From NCBI GenBank assembly GCA_002238505.1, contig MPMM01000002.1, forward strand, positions 310,001 to 374,000: a stretch of DNA of 64,000 bases, in the 5' to 3' direction. This stretch comes from SAR202 cluster bacterium bin22. Lineage in GTDB: Bacteria > Chloroflexota > Dehalococcoidia > Lucifugimonadales > UBA3495. The position numbers were made by a program, and so were the translations under genes. The stretch's first letter is position 1; each line of letters starts with the position of its first letter. Below the pieces are notes generated by a model. It had not been told where the DNA came from. It was given only the letters and a program-made list of their open reading frames with translations, and did no database searches. Positions 37,677 through 46,954 of the stretch are shown piece after piece.

Positions 37677-38870
37677 TCACTCCTCAACCGCCTGCGCCTC
37701 CGGCAGAAAGTCCGCGTCAGTAAACCCCGCAAACCGGTCAGGCAGAAACTCGCTCATATCTGAAACCACTGTCGTCGCACCATGGCGGATATAGTCCAGG
37801 ACAATGCGCCCGGTTATCGGCCCCAGGTGGATGCCCTTGGTCGTATGCCCCGTCGCCAGCAGCGCGCCCGCCCATCCCGGGACCGGACCGATTATCGGTT
37901 TGCTGTCCGGACTCAGGGGACGTGAGCCGGCCAGTTGTTGCACCAGTTCCGCCCTCTCCAGGTCTGGCAGCACATCTATCGCCCGCTGCAGCAGTTCCAG
38001 TCGGGCCGATTCCGTAGGCTGGCGGTCAAACTCTTCTCCCGCAAACAGGTCCCTTTCATCGTAATCCCGGCCTCCGGTGCTTCCCACGCTGGTCAGACCG
38101 TCCAGCCGGCTGATCATATGCCCGCGCTTGGGAGAACTGATCAGTACCGGCAGTGGCTCGCCAGGGTAGTTGAGCAGCAGGCGCTCCCCCTTCATTGGCC
38201 TCACCGGTACCGGAAACTCCAGCCAGGGCGTAAAAGCCCGGCTCCAGGTGCCGGCGGCCACCACTACCGTGTCGCAGTGAATGTCGCCCGTGGCGGTCGT
38301 GACTCCGGTCACCGTCGCGCCGCTTGTAACCAGTCCCGTTACTTGCCGCTGGATAAACGTTGCGCCCTTCAGTTCAGCCCCCCGGCCCAGTGCCAGGTTC
38401 AGGCGGTAACTGTCCAGTTGCGCCGACTCATCCTCGTATGCCGCTCCCACTAAGGAAGGAGACAGGCGCTGTTCAATGGCATGGACTTCCTCTGCATCAA
38501 TCCAGCGCATGTTCACCAGGTGCCGCTGCCACTCCATCATCCCCTGGATAAGCGCTGCCTCCTCCTCGTCCAAAGCCAGTCGCAGCGACGGCCTCCGCTG
38601 GTAAAGCAGGTTCATTCCCGTGGCCGCTTCCAGCTCCGAGACCAGTTCCGGAAACTCGTCGTACGCGGCCCTTGCCATCTCAAATGATGCCCCAGGAGAA
38701 AACTCGGCCCCCAAAAGGCTGAGAGACCCGGTGGCATGCGCCGAAGCCCCGCTCCCGATAGCCTCCCCCTCCAGCAGGACAACCCTTAGGCCTTCCCGGG
38801 CCAGGTAGTAGGCCACCGAGCAGCCAATTACCCCAGCACCAACTACAACGACGTCAGCGGTCTCAGCCAA
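37677..38870 (-). CDS. FAD-dependent DAO-family oxidoreductase (glycine/sarcosine/D-amino-acid oxidase type)
   Basis: About 397 residues. An N-terminal Rossmann fold (DVVVVGAGVIGCSVAYYLAR) binds FAD, and SGASAHATGSLSLLG resembles the flavin-contacting loop. CDTVVVAAGTWSRAFTPWL and the C-terminal PDSKPIIGPVPGWAGALLAT with TGHTTKGIHLGPITGRIVLD are the DAO-family FAD closing motifs. It should oxidise an amine C-N bond of an amino acid such as glycine, sarcosine or a D-amino acid. The frame opens at GTG 38885; TTG 38870 is preferred because GGAGGG lies seven bases upstream of it. It converges on the betaine-type transporter genes, which would fit breakdown of imported methylated glycine derivatives, but this is inference from position only. 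Confidence 0.82.
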   Translation of the reverse strand: MAETADVVVVGAGVIGCSVAYYLAREGLRVVLLEGEAIGSGASAHATGSLSLLGAEFSPGASFEMARAAYDEFPELVSELEAATGMNLLYQRRPSLRLALDEEEAALIQGMMEWQRHLVNMRWIDAEEVHAIEQRLSPSLVGAAYEDESAQLDSYRLNLALGRGAELKGATFIQRQVTGLVTSGATVTGVTTATGDIHCDTVVVAAGTWSRAFTPWLEFPVPVRPMKGERLLLNYPGEPLPVLISSPKRGHMISRLDGLTSVGSTGGRDYDERDLFAGEEFDRQPTESARLELLQRAIDVLPDLERAELVQQLAGSRPLSPDSKPIIGPVPGWAGALLATGHTTKGIHLGPITGRIVLDYIRHGATTVVSDMSEFLPDRFAGFTDADFLPEAQAVEE

Positions 38871-38939
38871 TTCACTGCCCTCCACCTAAGGTTTAGCCGA
38901 TTATCCCCACGCCCCAACCCCCTGTCAATCAACGCGTCT

Positions 38940-39265
38940 CCCGCCACGACCCCCATATGTAGGGGCGCACGGCCGTGCGCCCCCGACTGCCACCGCCCCT
39001 CCCCACCGCCCGTAAGGGGGGGGGCCGCGCGCCGGCCCCCCCCCGACTGCCACCGCCGCTCCCAACCCCGACGTTCCCGCGACGGCGGGAACCTCGAACC
39101 CGGAGTGAACAATCTTTAGGCCAACCCCACTGTCCCCGCGACGGCGGGAACCTCGAACCCGGAGTAAACCATCTTTGTGCCAACTCCACCGTCCCCGCGC
39201 CTGCAGGAACCTCGAACCCGATTCCAACCCCCACGTGTAGGGGCGCACGGCCGTGCGCCCCCGAC
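38940..39265. repeat. Cluster of REP-like palindromes
   Basis: GTAGGGGCGCACGGCCGTGC palindromes lie at about 38959 and 39237. Between them the word CGACGGCGGGAACCTCGAAC occurs at about 39070 and 39136, with a variant (CCTGCAGGAACCTCGAACCC) near 39201. The spacer 38871-39388 carries no gene that I can support. Confidence 0.7.
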
Positions 39266-39388
39266 TGCAGCCATATCCTCCCAGTGCTACACCACACCCC
39301 CATCCTCTCCAACTCGACCAGAAACTAAGTATCGTTATACAATCATTATCCCTAATCACCGCATACCTCGAATCCGGAGGCTCTCAGT

Positions 39389-41878
39389 TTGCCACCTGCC
39401 CATCGTTCCCTGATTGTCATGGCTCTTGCCACTATCGCCCTCTTTGTCCTTGCCGCCTGCGCCGGCGAAACCCCGCAACCACTGCCTGCCCCAGTCCCAA
39501 CCCAAACCGCTGCCGCCGCCATACCAACGGAGGCGCCGGAACTGACCAAACCGCCAACTCCCACGCCCTTGCCAGCCCCAACCCTGGAGTCCGTTACCAC
39601 TGCAACTCCCGTGCACATGCCCACGGCAACGCCGTCCCCTCAGCCCACTGCCGTACCCCAGCCTGCCGTCGCACCCGCGTCACCCCCTGCAGCGGCTTCC
39701 ACCCCCCACCCCCCCCCCCCCGCCCCCCCCCCCCCCCCCCCCCCCGCCCCCCCAGCCCCGCCGGCTCCCGAGCCTGACCGCCCCCCAATCGCTGCCGCCG
39801 AACCCCAGCCACCCGTTGCCGGCCAGCGTCCCCACAGCTTCACCCATCACGGCATCACCGTCGAGGACCCCTGGTTTTGGCTGGAGGACCAGGACTTTCC
39901 CACAATCGATGACGAGGATGTCCTGGCCTACCTTGAGGCGGAAAACGCCTACTTCGAGACCCAAATGGCGCCTCAACAGGACTTGATAGACACCATCTTC
40001 AAGGAAATTGAGGGACGCCAGCCCGCCCAGCTGACCAGTCTCCCCCGCCGTCGCGGCGACTGGTACTACCAGTGGCAGTACGGGGAAGGCAGCCAGTATC
40101 GTCAATGGCTCCGCTGGCCCGCCTCAGACCCCAACGCCAGGGAGGGCCCTACCGCCAATGCCCAGGTCTTCCTCGACGAACCCCAACTGGCCGAGGGTCT
40201 GGAGTACTTCCGCCTGGGCTCGCTGACCGTGAGCAACGATGGCACCCTGTTGGCCTACAGTACCGATACCAGCGGCTCAGAACGCTACGCCCTGGTGGTC
40301 AAGAATCTGGAAACCGGGGACTTGCTCGAAGACTCCATCCCCGAAATGCGGGGCAGGGCCGTGTGGGTCAGCGACGACTCATCCTTCTTCTACACCACCA
40401 TGGACGAGAATGGCCGCCCCTGGCAGGTCCGCCGACACACCCTGGGCCAGCCCGTTGAGGACGATCCCGTCATTTTCGAAGAGCCGGACTCCGGGTTTTT
40501 CGTGGGTGTCTCCAGCACCGCATCCAAGGAGTACGTCGTCATCAGCGCCGGCGACCACGTAACCTCAGAGTTGCGGCTGATTCGGGCCGACGACCCTGCT
40601 GCCGAACCAGTCCTCGTCGCTCCCCGCCGGCCCGGCCATGACTACTCCATCGACCACCAGGGTGACCGGTTCATCATCCTGACCAATGACAATCACCCCA
40701 ATTTCCGGCTGGCCGTCGCCCCGGAACAAGACCCCACCGAAGCAGCCTGGGAAACCCTCTTGCAGGGCTCCGACTCCCTCTACCTGAACTATTTCTCCCT
40801 GACAGAAAATGTGGTTGCCGTAGAGGAACGCATCGACGGCCTCGACCAGGTCCGCGTCATAAATCGGGACGGCGAATCTGCTCACATCAAATTTCCCGAG
40901 CAGGCCTACACTGCCTACATCGACTTCGACCCCGAGTTCGATGGCACTACCCTCCGCCTTTCCTACACCTCCATGGTCACGCCCTGGACCACCTACGACT
41001 ACCACATCGAGACCGGGGAATTGGAGGTCCTGGAGGTGCAGGAAATTCCCAGCGGCTATGATGGCTCCCAGTACGTCACCCACCGGGAACTCGCCCCTGC
41101 CAGGGACCGCGCCCAGGTCCCCGTCTCCATAGTCCGCCACAAGGACACGCCGGTGGATGGCTCAGCGCCCCTCTACCTCTACGGTTACGGCGCCTACGGC
41201 AGCGCCATCTCCCCCACTTTTTCCACCGCCAGGCTCTCCCTCCTGGATCGGGGCTTCATCTTCGCCATTGCCCACATTCGCGGCGGCGACGACCTCGGCT
41301 TCCACTGGTACGAGGCCGGTAAACTCTTCCAGCGGACCAACACCTTCAACGACTTCGTGGACGTGGCCCGCCACCTAGTCAGCGAAGGCTACGTGGCCGA
41401 AGGGAGAATCGCCATTTCCGGCGCCAGCGCTGGCGGCACCCTCATGGCCGCCGTAGTCAACCAGGCCCCGGAACTCTGGGGCGTAATGGTCACCCAGGTC
41501 CCCTTCGTGGACGTCCTCAACACCATGCTCAACGAAGACCTTCCCCTCACTCCGCTGGAGTGGCCCGAGTGGGGCAATCCCATCGAGGACCAGGCAGCCT
41601 TCGAGTACATCCGTTCCTACTCGCCCTACGACCAGCTGAAGCCCGCCGCCTACCCACCCATCATGGTCACAGCCGGCCTGAACGACACCCGCGTAACCTA
41701 CTGGGAACCGGCCAAGTACGTGGCCAGGCTCCGTACCCTCAAGACCGACGACAACCTGCTCTTGCTCAAGACCGATATGGGTTCCGGGCATGGCGGCAGG
41801 TCCGGCAGGTTCGCCCGCTGGTACGAGATTGCCGAGGAATACGCCTTCATGCTTTCCAGCCTTGGCATCACGGAATAG
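39389..41878 (+). CDS. Exported prolyl oligopeptidase (S9A family)
   Basis: An 829-residue serine peptidase. TTG start with GGAGG eight bases upstream, then signal SLIVMALATIALFVLAACAG with lipobox LAAC. A Pro/Thr-rich spacer of about 110 residues contains a proline run encoded by long C tracts. The S9A domain starts at HGITVEDPWFWLEDQDF, continues through a seven-bladed propeller region, and ends in an alpha/beta hydrolase: Ser680 in ISGASAGGTLMAAV, Asp in TAGLNDTRVTYWEPAKY, His in GSGHGGRSGRF. It would cleave short peptides, as oligopeptidase B and prolyl endopeptidases do. Export is unusual for this mostly cytosolic family but common for lipoprotein versions in environmental bacteria. It may act in scavenging peptides. 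Confidence 0.9.
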   Translation: MPPAHRSLIVMALATIALFVLAACAGETPQPLPAPVPTQTAAAAIPTEAPELTKPPTPTPLPAPTLESVTTATPVHMPTATPSPQPTAVPQPAVAPASPPAAASTPHPPPPAPPPPPPPAPPAPPAPEPDRPPIAAAEPQPPVAGQRPHSFTHHGITVEDPWFWLEDQDFPTIDDEDVLAYLEAENAYFETQMAPQQDLIDTIFKEIEGRQPAQLTSLPRRRGDWYYQWQYGEGSQYRQWLRWPASDPNAREGPTANAQVFLDEPQLAEGLEYFRLGSLTVSNDGTLLAYSTDTSGSERYALVVKNLETGDLLEDSIPEMRGRAVWVSDDSSFFYTTMDENGRPWQVRRHTLGQPVEDDPVIFEEPDSGFFVGVSSTASKEYVVISAGDHVTSELRLIRADDPAAEPVLVAPRRPGHDYSIDHQGDRFIILTNDNHPNFRLAVAPEQDPTEAAWETLLQGSDSLYLNYFSLTENVVAVEERIDGLDQVRVINRDGESAHIKFPEQAYTAYIDFDPEFDGTTLRLSYTSMVTPWTTYDYHIETGELEVLEVQEIPSGYDGSQYVTHRELAPARDRAQVPVSIVRHKDTPVDGSAPLYLYGYGAYGSAISPTFSTARLSLLDRGFIFAIAHIRGGDDLGFHWYEAGKLFQRTNTFNDFVDVARHLVSEGYVAEGRIAISGASAGGTLMAAVVNQAPELWGVMVTQVPFVDVLNTMLNEDLPLTPLEWPEWGNPIEDQAAFEYIRSYSPYDQLKPAAYPPIMVTAGLNDTRVTYWEPAKYVARLRTLKTDDNLLLLKTDMGSGHGGRSGRFARWYEIAEEYAFMLSSLGITE
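39709..39753. repeat. Long C homopolymer tract inside the oligopeptidase gene
   Basis: Runs of 13, 23 and 7 cytosines are separated by single guanines. They encode the proline-rich spacer (PPPPAPPPPPPPAPPAP). Such runs are prone to slippage and to sequencing error; the frame is intact here. Confidence 0.9.
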
Positions 41879-41933
41879 TTGCGTGGCCTTCCCCCGGTTG
41901 TCTATCATTCATCCACGTCAAAGGGAAGGTTCC

Positions 41934-43310
41934 ATGGAAATCACCAGTCGCATTGGCCAATACCTGACCACCGTCAGCATCGAGGACTTCCCGCCCGACG
42001 CCGTTGAGGCGGCCAAGGGAGCCATTATCGATTGCCTGGCCTGTACTCTCGCCGGCAGCCGGGAAGACTTGGCTGACATACTCCACCGTTACGTTGCTGC
42101 AGAAAACTCCGCCCCCGTCGCCACCGTGGTGGGACGCGGCTTCAGCACCTCCGCCGCCAGCGCCGCCCTGGTGAACGGCGCCATGGCCCACGCCCTCGAC
42201 TACGACGACATCACCCAGATTACCAAGACCCACCCCACCGCCGTTCTTCTCCCCGCAGCCCTGGCAGCCACCGAAGTGATCGGCGGCACTGGCCGTGACC
42301 TGCTGCTGGGCTACATGGCCGGCTTCCAGGTCGCCTGCGCTGTCGGCGAGTCCCTGAGTGAGGCCTACTACGACGATCTCGGCTGGCACCCCACCGGACC
42401 CCTTGGCGCCATCGGCGCGGCGGCGGCGGCCAGCAGGATCATGGGTCTCGACGCTGACCGGGCTGCCATGGCCATCTCCCTCGGCGCTTCCCAGGCTTCA
42501 GGCCTGCGCCAGAACTTCGGCACCATGACCAAGCCCTTCCACGCCGGCGATTCCGCCCGGGCTGGTGTGGTGTCGGCACTTCTCGTCCGCGACGGCTTTA
42601 CCGCCAGCGCCGATGCCCTGGAAGGCCGCTTCGGCTTCATCCGCGCCTTCTCCGGCGGCCGCGACTTCGACGCCGGACAGGTGGTGGCAAACCTGGAAAA
42701 CAAGTGCTACCTGGTGGAATCAGGCATTGAGATCAAGAAATACCCCTGTTGCGGCAGCTCTCACCTGGCCCTCGACGCCACCTTTGACCTTCTCGCCCAG
42801 GGCTCCATAGACCCGGATGCGGTGGAAAGGATCGAGGTGATGGTGGACTTTGACCCGCCCCGTTCCCTCATTCACTCCCGCCCGGTGTCGTCCCTCGAAG
42901 GCAAGTTCAGCATGCAATACTGCCTCGCCGCCGCTCTTCTCGACCTGCGGGTGGGTCTAAATTCCTTTGGTGACGAACAGGTCCTCCGTCCCGAAGCCCA
43001 GTCTCTCATCCCCCGCATAGACATGCGCCGCTTCCCCGGCAACGAGGGCAAACCAGGCTGGACCGAGGGCTACAACGAGGTTGACGTGTATTTGAAAGAC
43101 GGTTCAGTCCTCCGCCAGCAGGCCCGCCGTGCCAGCGCCGGCGCCCTCCGTGGGGTAACCATGAACGACATCCGCGAAAAATTCCGCGATTGCGCCTCCC
43201 TCTGCATCCCCGACACCACGGCTGCGGACCTGCTCGCCCGCCTCGACCACCTCGAACAACCCGAACGACCCGAATCCATCACCGCCATCACCGACCTGCT
43301 CCGCTCTTAA
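41934..43310 (+). CDS. MmgE/PrpD-family protein
   Basis: A 458-residue member of the MmgE/PrpD family, which includes 2-methylcitrate dehydratase and cis-aconitate decarboxylase; most environmental members have no known substrate. Family features include AIIDCLACTLAGSREDLAD at the start, ALVNGAMAHALDYDD (active-site Asp/His region), THPTAVLLPAALAATEVIGG, GLRQNFGTMTKPFHAGDSARAGV (with the catalytic Lys/His) and KKYPCCGSSHLALDA. The frame continues upstream to 41790, but ATG 41934 has AGGGAAGG just before it and gives the family's usual length. It follows the oligopeptidase by 55 bases on the same strand, possibly by chance. Confidence 0.88.
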   Translation: MEITSRIGQYLTTVSIEDFPPDAVEAAKGAIIDCLACTLAGSREDLADILHRYVAAENSAPVATVVGRGFSTSAASAALVNGAMAHALDYDDITQITKTHPTAVLLPAALAATEVIGGTGRDLLLGYMAGFQVACAVGESLSEAYYDDLGWHPTGPLGAIGAAAAASRIMGLDADRAAMAISLGASQASGLRQNFGTMTKPFHAGDSARAGVVSALLVRDGFTASADALEGRFGFIRAFSGGRDFDAGQVVANLENKCYLVESGIEIKKYPCCGSSHLALDATFDLLAQGSIDPDAVERIEVMVDFDPPRSLIHSRPVSSLEGKFSMQYCLAAALLDLRVGLNSFGDEQVLRPEAQSLIPRIDMRRFPGNEGKPGWTEGYNEVDVYLKDGSVLRQQARRASAGALRGVTMNDIREKFRDCASLCIPDTTAADLLARLDHLEQPERPESITAITDLLRS

Positions 43311-43325
43311 CCCCCCAACAAACAC

Positions 43326-43462
43326 TCCCTTCCCCCTCGAAGGGGGAAGGCTAGAGCCTGTCCTGAGCCTGCCGAAGGAATGGGGGCGATTCACCCCGAA
43401 AGTCCCCTACCCGACAGAACCCCCAAACCACAGGGGCGGGTCTCAAACCCGCCCCCTTCGTT
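43326..43462. repeat. Family 1 fragment plus REP palindrome
   Basis: CTTCCCCCTCGAAGGGGGAAGG followed by the GAGCCTGTCCTGAGCCTGCC insert is an internal piece of the family 1 element without its terminal repeats. CAGGGGCGGGTCTCAAACCC-GCCCC just after is a dispersed palindrome seen again near 44511. The intergenic gap here holds nothing else. Confidence 0.6.
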
Positions 43463-43494
43463 ACTCCGCCATTACTCCACCTTGCCTGCCCCCG

Positions 43495-44280
43495 TCACCC
43501 GCTCGCAAACACCTCGTTGGCAATATCCATCGCGCCCCGGGCGAAGGGTATTCCCGCGTACAGCGTAATGTGGCCGAACACCTCAATCACCTGGTCCTTG
43601 GTCAGCCCGATGTTCAGCGCGCCGCGAACGTGACTCCTCAGTGGGCCTTCCCGCCCCAGCGCCGCCAGGCAAGTCATCGTGCAGATGCATCGACTGGTCG
43701 GGTCCAGCCCCGGCCGCGTCCACGTCGCCCCCCAGTAGTATTCTCCCGTCGTGCGTCCCAGTTCCCGTTCCGCGTCCGTAGGTGGGGCCGCTCTCGAGGC
43801 CCCGCCCGTACCCATGTAGTTGCGCCGGTACTCTTCTCCCCGCTGGAACAGGCTGTCCGGGTCTTCATTGGCGTCGTGGATGCGGGCCGGAGTGAAATCA
43901 ATCCCCCGTTCCTCAAATACCTGCTTGCAAATCGAAAGCCCCTGGATACCCGCCGGCGCTCCGCTGTACCAAGTATCGTGAATTATCAACTCCACCACTT
44001 GCTCCGGCGTCAGTCCAATGTTCAGCGCGTTCCCCAGGTGACGTTTCAACTGCACCTCCCGGTTGGTGACCACCAGGCACGAAAGGGTAATCATCTCCCG
44101 CTGGACCGGTGTCAACGCCGGTCGCCGCCAGATGGTTCCAAACAACGCCTCGCCCAGGATTCTCTCCAGGTCCGGCGCAATCTCCCATGCCCCCGGCGCC
44201 GATCCACCGGTAATCTCTCCGCCGCCGAACATCCTGCGGGTCTCCCTTCCTCGTTCGTACCGCTCGTCCAGTTCACTCAT
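43495..44280 (-). CDS. Carboxymuconolactone decarboxylase-family protein with two CMD domains
   Basis: A 261-residue protein with two tandem CMD (AhpD-like) domains. The first covers about residues 30-120 (RPALTPVQREMITLSCLVVT ... ALNIGLTPEQVVELIIHDTW). The second covers about 165-250 (DPTSRCICTMTCLAALG ... GALNIGLTKDQVIEVFGHIT). The family contains gamma-carboxymuconolactone decarboxylase and AhpD-type peroxidase helpers; the CxxC of AhpD is absent, so a decarboxylase-like or unknown role is more likely. ATG 44280 has GAGGAG nine bases upstream and is preferred over a TTG at 44340. It stands alone on the minus strand. Confidence 0.85.
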   Translation of the reverse strand: MSELDERYERGRETRRMFGGGEITGGSAPGAWEIAPDLERILGEALFGTIWRRPALTPVQREMITLSCLVVTNREVQLKRHLGNALNIGLTPEQVVELIIHDTWYSGAPAGIQGLSICKQVFEERGIDFTPARIHDANEDPDSLFQRGEEYRRNYMGTGGASRAAPPTDAERELGRTTGEYYWGATWTRPGLDPTSRCICTMTCLAALGREGPLRSHVRGALNIGLTKDQVIEVFGHITLYAGIPFARGAMDIANEVFASG

Positions 44281-44504
44281 ACCTGACTTCTCCTCATGCC
44301 CTTTCCCGATTCCAGGTTGCCGACAGTGTAAAGTCGCCAACTAACCCCCGCAACTTCCCCTTGCTCTAATACACCTGGCAAACCTCCTCCCTCTGACCCC
44401 CGAAGAGAGACTTGGACAATCCCCCGTCGCACTGACACCACCCCCTTCCCACCCTGGATAACCCACCCCTACCATCAAGAGACAATCACAGCACAAAGCC
44501 CGTT

Positions 44505-45117
44505 ACCACGTAGGGGCGGGTTTCAAACCCGCCCCTGACCCTGCCCACCAAGGAACCTGAAATGCCCCCATGCATCGCCAATAACCAAACATCACCCCTC
44601 GCCCTATGGGAGAGGGGCCGGGGGTGAGGGCCCCCCGCCACCAGTCTATCTGAAAATCCGCGCACCACCCTTTTAAAACCCTGTCAGCAACCCCCACTCC
44701 CAGCTACAAAACAACAGGAAATGAAAGGGAAAACCAAATTTCACCCCTTGCCCTATGGGAGAGGGGCCGGGGGTGAGGGTCCCCGCCACCAGGCTATCTG
44801 GGAAACGGCGCAACACCCTTTCATAATCCTGTCAGCAACCCCCACTCCCAGCTACGAAACAACCGGAAATGAAAGGAAATAACAGGAAAAACCAAATTTC
44901 ACCCCTCGTCCTATGGGATAGGGGCCGGGGGTGAGGGCCCCCCGCCACGAGGCTATCTGGGAAACGGCGCAGCACCCTTTCAAAACCCTGTCAGCAACCC
45001 ACCGGCCCCAGCTACGAAACAACCGGAAATGAAAGGAAATAACCGGAGAAACCAAATTTCCCCCCTCGCCCTATGGGAGAGGGGCCGGGGGTGAGGGCCT
45101 CCCCGTTGAATTGGCAG
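44505..45117. repeat. Tandem repeat array, ~158-bp unit, about 3.4 copies
   Basis: Units begin near 44578, 44731, 44889 and 45049 (the last partial). Each carries CCCTATGGGAGAGGGGCCGG and GGGTGAGGG, then CTATCTGGGAAACGGCGC, CCTGTCAGCAACCC and ACAACCGGAAATGAAAGGAA. The lead-in at about 44511 is a REP palindrome (GTAGGGGCGGGTTTCAAACC). Nothing coding is visible in 44281-45239. Confidence 0.85.
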
Positions 45118-45239
45118 CAGCATCGCGACATAATAGCCACCAACCAGGCCCGCTGGCCGCAAGCCCCCGCCCAGGGGCAATGCATTCCGGCCAGCCAACT
45201 AACCGCTGTTAACGGGGTCCCTACCCCGGGGAGGTATCC

Positions 45240-46781
45240 ATGAAGTACAACGTCGTCATCGTCGGTGCCGGTTCCGCTGGCTGCGTGCTGGCCTCGCGCC
45301 TGACCGAAGACCCCAACCGTACCGTGCTCCTGCTGGAAGCCGGACCCGACTATCCCGAATTTGAGCAGTACCCCAACGACCTTAAGTACGGCTACAATCA
45401 GGTCGCTTCCGCCGTCGGCGCGCCCCACAACTGGTCCTTTACCGGCATCTCCACCTCCGAGCAGGGCAACACCATGCCGGTGCCCCGGGGCCGGGTCGTG
45501 GGCGGCTCCAGCGCCATCAACGGCCAGGTCCTCCTCCGGGGCGTTCCCGAGGACTACGACAACTGGGCATCCTGGGGTAACGACGAGTGGTCCTTCGAGA
45601 AGACCCTCCCCTACTTCCGCAAGCTGGAAACCGATACCGATATTCACGACGACTTCCACGGCTTCGACGGCCCCATACCGGTGCGCCGCCACAAGGAAGA
45701 GACCTGGCTGCCTGCCCAGCAGGCCTTCTACCAGGCTTGCCGCGCCGAGGGCTATCCCCACGATCCCGACATGAATAACCCCGATTCCGGGGGCGTCGGG
45801 CCCATACCCATGAACAACCCCGACGGCATCCGCATGAGCACCTCCCTCACCTATCTGAATCCCGTGCGCCACCGCCTGAACCTCACCGTCCGTTCCGGCG
45901 TCACCGCTCACCGTCTCATCTTCGACGGCAATCGGGCCGTTGGCGTCCAGGTAGAAAGCGGCGGCGAGGTCTTCGTGGTTGAGGGCGACGAAATCATCTG
46001 CAGCGGCGGGGCTGTCGGCTCTCCCCAGTTGCTCTTGCTGTCCGGAATCGGGCCTGACGACCACCTGCAGGAAATGGGAATTGCGTTGCATCACGAACTG
46101 CCCGGTGTCGGCCAGAATCTCCGCGACCATCCCAACGTCCGCATTCCTGTCCGGGTCAGTAAGGACTTCCCGCTGGATCCGGAGGCCCCGCGAACCCAGT
46201 TGGCCCTTCGCTACACCGCCGACGGCTCCAGCGACCGCAACGATATGCAGATTCTGCAGTCATCTTTCTCGTCGCCCATGGGCGGAGACCCGCTGGAAGG
46301 CGAGGGCATCAGGTTTACCTGCATCATCGAATTGGCCCTGGGCGCCGGCGAGTTGAAACTTGCTTCCACCGACCCCTACGAACAGCCCCTCCTGGACTAC
46401 CGTTACCTGGAGGAACCCTGGGACCGGGAAAGAATGCGTGAAGGTGTTCGCCTGTGCCTGAAGCTGCTGGAGGGAGAGGAGTACCGGAAGTTCGTGGAGG
46501 AGTGCATCAGCCCTACGGAAGAGGAACTGGCCTCCGACGATGCCTTGGACCAGTGGATGTTGCAGAACGTCACTACCACCCAGCACATCTCGGGCACTTG
46601 CAAGATGGGTCCCTCATCCGACGGCATGGCGGTCGTTGATCAGTACTGCCGCGTTCACGGCCTCGAAGGTCTCCGCGTAGTGGATGTCTCGGTCCTGCCC
46701 GACTGCATTCGCGCCAACACCAACGCCACTACCATCATGATCGCCGAACGCGTGGCCGAATGGATGCGCCAGGCCCAATAG
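45240..46781 (+). CDS. GMC-family FAD oxidoreductase (choline dehydrogenase-like)
   Basis: A 513-residue glucose-methanol-choline oxidoreductase that oxidises an alcohol group using FAD. VVIVGAGSAGCVLASRLTED is the ADP-binding fold and LLLEAGPDYPE the ribose contact. PRGRVVGGSSAINGQVLLRG is GMC signature 1, and SGGAVGSPQLLLLSGIGP is signature 2. The C-terminal ISGTCKMGP and NTNATTIMIAERVA segments carry the active-site His/Asn region. GGGGAGG lies just before the ATG. Choline dehydrogenase (BetA) is a close relative, which would suit the betaine-type transporter 8 kb away, but GMC substrates cannot be read from sequence. Confidence 0.88.
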   Translation: MKYNVVIVGAGSAGCVLASRLTEDPNRTVLLLEAGPDYPEFEQYPNDLKYGYNQVASAVGAPHNWSFTGISTSEQGNTMPVPRGRVVGGSSAINGQVLLRGVPEDYDNWASWGNDEWSFEKTLPYFRKLETDTDIHDDFHGFDGPIPVRRHKEETWLPAQQAFYQACRAEGYPHDPDMNNPDSGGVGPIPMNNPDGIRMSTSLTYLNPVRHRLNLTVRSGVTAHRLIFDGNRAVGVQVESGGEVFVVEGDEIICSGGAVGSPQLLLLSGIGPDDHLQEMGIALHHELPGVGQNLRDHPNVRIPVRVSKDFPLDPEAPRTQLALRYTADGSSDRNDMQILQSSFSSPMGGDPLEGEGIRFTCIIELALGAGELKLASTDPYEQPLLDYRYLEEPWDRERMREGVRLCLKLLEGEEYRKFVEECISPTEEELASDDALDQWMLQNVTTTQHISGTCKMGPSSDGMAVVDQYCRVHGLEGLRVVDVSVLPDCIRANTNATTIMIAERVAEWMRQAQ

Positions 46782-46954
46782 CCCGGCAGGACCCTTCCCC
46801 CTCGCCGGGGAAGGTCAGTATGAGGGGAACCCATACAGAAACAATGCGGGAGTGAACGAAACCAGCTCAACTGGCGCTTTGAGTGCGGCGAAGAATCCCA
46901 ACCCTGGCCGCTGGCCGCCCTTAATGCACAATCCAAATCGGCCCACGTGTCCCC

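Noticed and set aside
39389-41878. Frameshifted or pseudogene status for the oligopeptidase because of the C runs
   Set aside because: The frame is continuous through the runs and the full catalytic domain follows intact.
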